A stretch of DNA of 43,604 nt from Streptomyces hydrogenans (GTDB lineage Bacteria > Actinomycetota > Actinomycetes > Streptomycetales > Streptomycetaceae): contig NZ_BNBS01000069.1 in the NCBI RefSeq assembly GCF_014656075.1, positions 1 through 43,604 on the forward strand, read 5' to 3'. This document shows positions 40,111 through 43,604 of the stretch, piece after piece. Under the pieces are notes generated by a model. That model was given only the letters and a program-made list of their open reading frames with translations, did not search any database and was not told the DNA's origin. The stretch's first letter is position 1. Each line of letters starts with the position of its first letter. The position numbers and the translations under genes are program-made.

Positions 40111-40377
40111 TCAGCCCTGGAGGGAGGCGACCTTGACCGCCAGCGCCGACTTCTTGTTGGCGGCGGCGTTCTTGTGGATGACACCCTTCGAGACAGCCTT
40201 GTCGAGCTGACGCGAGGCGGCACGGGCGGCCACGGTGGCCTTCTCGAGGTCGCCGGCGGCGACAGCCTCACGGGCCTTGCGGATCGCGGTCTTGAGCGAC
40301 GACTTGACGGCCTTGTTGCGCAGGCGCGCCTTCTCGTTGGTCTTGTTCCGCTTGATCTGGGACTTGATGTTCGCCAC
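40111..40377 (-). CDS. rpsT: 30S ribosomal protein S20
   Basis: The 88-residue S20 binds 16S rRNA early in small-subunit assembly. It starts at a GTG (MANIKSQIKRNKTNEKARLRN) with AAAGG eight bases upstream and continues with the KSSLKTAIRKA and KGVIHKNAAANKKSALA motifs. The protein is small, basic and helical, with the standard length. It has its own promoter (40455-40484 on this strand) and a leader of about 70 bases with a TGTGCC/GGCACA hairpin. In other bacteria S20 can repress its own translation. Confidence 0.97.
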   Translation of the reverse strand: MANIKSQIKRNKTNEKARLRNKAVKSSLKTAIRKAREAVAAGDLEKATVAARAASRQLDKAVSKGVIHKNAAANKKSALAVKVASLQG

Positions 40378-40454
40378 TGAAAGAGCCTTTACAGGTTCGA
40401 TGTTTCTTCAGGATGTGCCACGCAGCTGAGAGGGCACACGAGACACAGCTGTCC

Positions 40455-40484
40455 ACGGTATCAGGCGCCCTCCCGGCCGCCCAA
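40455..40484 (-). promoter_or_regulatory. rpsT promoter
   Basis: On the minus strand TTGGGC (40484-40479) and TACCGT (40460-40455) are 18 bases apart, placing the transcript start near 40448. Confidence 0.6.
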
Positions 40485-40595
40485 ACGAGGGCCGGGAAGG
40501 GGCGCGGAACGCCCGAACCGGACGCCCGGCCGTGGGCATGGGACGATGGGGGCTACGTATCCGTGCCGAACACCGCCCCGAGACGAGAACCCTGC

Positions 40596-42464
40596 GTGCC
40601 CGCGACTCCTACCAACGTGCCCGAGCCGAGCCGTACCGACCCGGCTCTGATCCGCAACTTCTGCATCATCGCGCACATCGACCACGGCAAGTCCACGCTC
40701 GCCGACCGGATGCTCCAGCTGACCGGTGTGGTCGACCAGCGGCAGATGCGCGCCCAGTACCTCGACCGGATGGACATCGAGCGTGAGCGCGGCATCACGA
40801 TCAAGTCCCAGGCGGTCCGGCTGCCCTGGGCCCCCACGGAGGGGCCGGAGCAGGGGCGGACGCACATCCTCAACATGATCGACACCCCCGGGCACGTCGA
40901 CTTCACGTACGAGGTCTCGCGGTCGCTGGCCGCCTGTGAGGGCACGATCCTGCTGGTCGACGCGGCCCAGGGCATCGAGGCGCAGACCCTCGCCAACCTC
41001 TACCTGGCGATGGAGAACGACCTCACCATCGTTCCCGTGCTCAACAAGATCGACCTGCCGGCCGCGCAGCCGGAGAAGTTCTCCGAGGAGCTGGCCAACC
41101 TCATCGGCTGCCAGCCGGAGGACGTGCTGAAGGTCTCCGCGAAGACCGGCATGGGCGTCGAGGCGCTGCTGGACCGGGTCATCAAGGACGTGCCGGCGCC
41201 GGTCGGCGTGGCCGACGCCCCCGCCCGCGCGATGATCTTCGACTCCGTGTACGACTCGTACCGGGGCGTCGTGACGTACGTGCGTGTCGTCGACGGGCAG
41301 CTCAACAAGCGCGAGCGCATCAAGATGATGTCGACCGGCGCCACCCACGAGCTCCTGGAGATCGGCGTCTCCTCCCCGGAGATGACGCCGTCCGACGGTC
41401 TCGGCGTCGGTGAGGTGGGCTACCTCATCACCGGTGTGAAGGACGTCCGCCAGTCCAAGGTCGGTGACACGATCACCTCCCTGCACCACGGTGCCACCGA
41501 GGCCCTCGGCGGCTACAAGGACCCGAAGCCGATGGTCTTCTCGGGCCTCTACCCGCTGGACGGCTCCGAGTACCCGGACCTCCGCGAGGCCCTCGACAAG
41601 CTCCAGCTCAACGACGCCGCGCTGGTCTACGAGCCGGAGACCTCGGCCGCGCTGGGCTTCGGCTTCCGCGTCGGCTTCCTGGGTCTGCTGCACCTCGACG
41701 TCATCCGCGAGCGGCTGGAGCGCGAGTTCGGGCTCGACCTGATCGCCACCGCGCCGAACGTGGTCTACCGGGTCGTGATGGAGGACGGCAGCGAGCACAC
41801 CGTCACCAACCCGAGCGAGTTCCCCGAGGGCAAGATCGACGACGTGTACGAGCCCGTCGTGCGCGCCACGATCCTGGCCCCCAGCGAGTTCATCGGCGCG
41901 ATCATGGAGCTGTGCCAGACCCGTCGCGGCACCCTGATCGGCATGGACTACCTCTCCGAGGACCGGGTCGAGATCCGCTACACCCTGCCCCTCGCCGAGA
42001 TCGTCTTCGACTTCTTCGACCAGCTGAAGTCCAAGACGCGCGGCTACGCCTCCCTCGACTACGAGCCCACCGGCGAGCAGGCGTCCAGCCTGGTCAAGGT
42101 CGACATCCTGCTGCACGGCGACAAGGTCGACGCCTTCTCGGCCGTCACCCACAAGGACGCCGCCTACGCGTACGGCGTGCGGCTCGTCGCCAAGCTGCGC
42201 GAGCTCATCCCGCGGCAGGCGTTCGAGGTGCCGATCCAGGCGGCCATCGGCTCCCGGGTGATCGCCCGCGAGACCATCCGCGCCATCCGGAAGGACGTCC
42301 TCGCCAAGTGCTACGGCGGTGACATCTCCCGCAAGCGGAAGCTGCTGGAGAAGCAGAAGGAAGGCAAGAAGCGCATGAAGATGGTCGGCTCGGTGGAGGT
42401 CCCCCAGGAGGCCTTCATCGCCGTCCTGTCGAGCGACGAATCCGGCGGCAAGTCCAAGAAGTAG
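40596..42464 (+). CDS. lepA: Elongation factor 4 (LepA)
   Basis: LepA is a ribosome-associated translational GTPase, related to EF-G, that affects initiation and recovery from stalled states. The 622-residue protein has the P-loop in AHIDHGKST (26-34), DIERERGITI, DTPGHVDF, NKID, and the C-terminal domain with a lysine-rich end (KRKLLEKQKEGKKRMK). The GTG at 40596 gives the usual Streptomyces N-terminus (PATPTNVPEPSRTDPALIRN); an in-frame GTG at 40563 is also possible. It is divergent from rpsT and followed by a perfect 16-bp stem terminator. Confidence 0.97.
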   Translation: MPATPTNVPEPSRTDPALIRNFCIIAHIDHGKSTLADRMLQLTGVVDQRQMRAQYLDRMDIERERGITIKSQAVRLPWAPTEGPEQGRTHILNMIDTPGHVDFTYEVSRSLAACEGTILLVDAAQGIEAQTLANLYLAMENDLTIVPVLNKIDLPAAQPEKFSEELANLIGCQPEDVLKVSAKTGMGVEALLDRVIKDVPAPVGVADAPARAMIFDSVYDSYRGVVTYVRVVDGQLNKRERIKMMSTGATHELLEIGVSSPEMTPSDGLGVGEVGYLITGVKDVRQSKVGDTITSLHHGATEALGGYKDPKPMVFSGLYPLDGSEYPDLREALDKLQLNDAALVYEPETSAALGFGFRVGFLGLLHLDVIRERLEREFGLDLIATAPNVVYRVVMEDGSEHTVTNPSEFPEGKIDDVYEPVVRATILAPSEFIGAIMELCQTRRGTLIGMDYLSEDRVEIRYTLPLAEIVFDFFDQLKSKTRGYASLDYEPTGEQASSLVKVDILLHGDKVDAFSAVTHKDAAYAYGVRLVAKLRELIPRQAFEVPIQAAIGSRVIARETIRAIRKDVLAKCYGGDISRKRKLLEKQKEGKKRMKMVGSVEVPQEAFIAVLSSDESGGKSKK

Positions 42465-42477
42465 TCAGCTCGTCGTG

Positions 42478-42520
42478 AACGAACGGGTCCGCGTGCCTCC
42501 GGCGCGCGGACCCGTTCGTT
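42478..42520 (+). terminator. Terminator after lepA
   Basis: A perfect 16-bp stem (42478-42493 with 42505-42520) and an 11-base loop start 13 bases after the lepA stop. Confidence 0.85.
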
Positions 42521-42527
42521 ATCCACA
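42519..42527 (+). promoter_or_regulatory. DnaA box TTATCCACA
   Basis: TTATCCACA, the classical bacterial DnaA box, overlaps the last two bases of the lepA terminator stem and lies 152 bases before the acyl-CoA ligase start. Confidence 0.5.
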
Positions 42528-42573
42528 GGCCCTTACGCACCGGACGTCGGCGCTCTAATCTGAGAGCCCCCCG

Positions 42574-42591
42574 TAGGTTACTCGTGAGTTA
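42574..42591 (+). promoter_or_regulatory. Candidate -10 and dyad operator of the acyl-CoA ligase gene
   Basis: TAGGTT (42574-42579) is a possible -10. It overlaps a dyad, T-N-ACTC-NN-GAGT-N-A (42578-42591). A CGTGAGT direct repeat recurs 23 bases downstream. This layout suits a repressor of fatty-acid genes, but I cannot name it. Confidence 0.4.
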
Positions 42592-42678
42592 GTTACGTAT
42601 CCGCACGTGAGTGAGTTCCGCACCTTTCCGCACCCGTAGTTGCACCCCAACAGGCACCGCCGCCGCCCGGAGGACGAC

Positions 42679-43604
42679 GTGAGCGACAACCAGACCCAGA
42701 TCGACAACCGGCCGCCCTCCGTCGCGGCACTCTTCCTCGAACGGGTCGACGCGACTCCCGACGCGGAGGCGTACCGCTACCCGGTGCCCGCCGCCTCCGG
42801 CACGGGGGCCGACGACTGGAAGTCGCTCAGCTGGGGCCAGGCCGCGCAGCGGGTCTACGCCATCGCCGCCGGTCTGATCGACCTCGGGGTGCAGTCGGAG
42901 GAGCGGGTCGCCCTCGCCTCCTCCACCCGGGTCGAGTGGATCCTCGCCGACCTCGGCGTGATGTGCGCCGGCGCCGCCACCACCACGGTCTACCCGCAGA
43001 CCAACGCCGACGAGTCCTCCTTCATCCTCTCGGACTCCGAGTCGCGGGTGCTCATCGCCGAGGACGCCGCCCAGCTGGCCAAGGCCGTCGAGCGCCGCGC
43101 CGAGCTGCCCCACCTCCACCACGTCGTGGTCGTCGACCCCGAGGGCGCCGACACCTCCGACGAGTGGGTCCTCACCCTCGCCGAGCTGGAGGCGCGCGGA
43201 GCCGCGTACCTGGAGAAGCACCCCGAGGCGGTCAAGGAGCGGGTCTCCGCGATCACCGCCGAGCAGCTCGCCACCCTCATCTACACCTCCGGCACCACCG
43301 GCCGCCCCAAGGGCGTCCGCCTGCCGCACGACAACTGGTCGTACATGGCCAAGGCGATCGCCGCCACCGGCCTCGTCACCCAGGAGGACGTGCAGTACCT
43401 CTGGCTGCCGCTCGCCCACGTCTTCGGCAAGGTCCTCACCTCCGGCCAGATCGAGGTCGGCCACGTCACCGCCGTCGACGGCCGGGTCGACAAGATCATC
43501 GAGAACCTGCCGGTGGTCCAGCCGACCTACATGGCGGCCGTCCCCCGCATCTTCGAGAAGGTCTACAACGGGGTCGCCGCCAAGGCCCGGGCCGGCGGCG
43601 GCGC
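42679..43604 (+). CDS. Long-chain acyl-CoA ligase, FadD15-like (3' partial)
   Basis: The first 308 codons are present and the gene runs off the right edge. The GTG at 42679 has GGAGG five bases upstream. The adenylate-forming AMP-binding motif TSGTTGRPKG is at residues 203-212. The N-terminal part (VAALFLERVDATPDAEAYRY, WGQAAQRVYAIAAGLIDLGV) and LWLPLAHVFGKV match long-chain fatty acid-CoA ligases. The enzyme activates fatty acids to acyl-CoA via acyl-AMP. The C-terminal lid is outside the window, so chain-length class is uncertain. Confidence 0.92.
   Translation, partial: MSDNQTQIDNRPPSVAALFLERVDATPDAEAYRYPVPAASGTGADDWKSLSWGQAAQRVYAIAAGLIDLGVQSEERVALASSTRVEWILADLGVMCAGAATTTVYPQTNADESSFILSDSESRVLIAEDAAQLAKAVERRAELPHLHHVVVVDPEGADTSDEWVLTLAELEARGAAYLEKHPEAVKERVSAITAEQLATLIYTSGTTGRPKGVRLPHDNWSYMAKAIAATGLVTQEDVQYLWLPLAHVFGKVLTSGQIEVGHVTAVDGRVDKIIENLPVVQPTYMAAVPRIFEKVYNGVAAKARAGGG

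Overview
This window is chromosomal DNA from a Streptomyces, or a very close relative. The GC content is about 72 percent, codons end almost always in G or C, and GTG starts and ATGA/GTGA overlaps are common. The gene order (RNase E/G tail, rplU, rpmA, obg ... proB, proA ... nadD, LCP protein, rsfS ... leuS ... comEA, comEC ... holA, rpsT, lepA, fadD) is one I recall from the central Streptomyces chromosome. I found no phage genes, transposases, rRNA or CRISPR. Two identical tRNA-Ala(GGC) genes are present.

Layout. 1-3200: translation and ribosome block with the end of an RNase E/G family protein, L21 and L27 behind a good promoter and a structured leader, then the GTPase Obg. 3199-12900: cell-surface glycan block with a Tat-exported PIG-L-type deacetylase lipoprotein, an unknown protein coupled to a glycosyltransferase-Stealth fusion, a second Stealth phosphotransferase, GalE and a GtrA-like membrane protein. 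12963-16313: proline synthesis (proB, proA) with a conserved unknown gene between them. 16402-22422: cell-envelope block with two membrane proteins sharing an N-terminal motif, an M48 protease, two small proteins, nadD and an LCP-like protein. 22492-25612: rsfS, a histidine phosphatase that appears to start at CTG, two tRNA-Ala genes flanking a small zinc-ribbon gene, and a GT87-type membrane glycosyltransferase. 25792-28912: leuS behind a leucine-rich leader peptide and intrinsic terminator. 28970-34469: a membrane-anchored helical protein, a DegV protein, comEA and comEC. 34555-38316: winged-helix regulator plus MFS exporter, arylamine N-acetyltransferase, and a YceI protein with an extra N-terminal domain. 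38384-43604: a small gene divergent from holA, rpsT, lepA, and the start of an acyl-CoA ligase gene that runs off the end.

The most interesting theme is the possible phosphodiester-linked wall glycopolymer system. Stealth enzymes are a family that moves sugar-1-phosphates, GalE makes UDP-galactose, GtrA proteins act on lipid-linked sugars, and LCP proteins attach glycopolymers to peptidoglycan. These sit within 20 kb of each other, with two unexplained membrane proteins between them. I recall that S. coelicolor carries a galactose/N-acetylglucosamine poly(diglycosyl phosphate) and an LCP protein (PdtA) at this locus. Assigning the Stealth genes to that polymer is my inference.

At the regulatory scale, many genes show a TANNNT hexamer 6-8 bases before the start codon, the signature of leaderless or nearly leaderless mRNA. 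Other signals are a leuS attenuator, a competing-helix leader before rplU, a 12-bp-period GAAAC array after proB, consensus DnaA boxes in three intergenic regions, and several dyad operators. Starts were chosen by eye from ribosome binding sites, -10 spacing and expected family N-termini. No database search was run.
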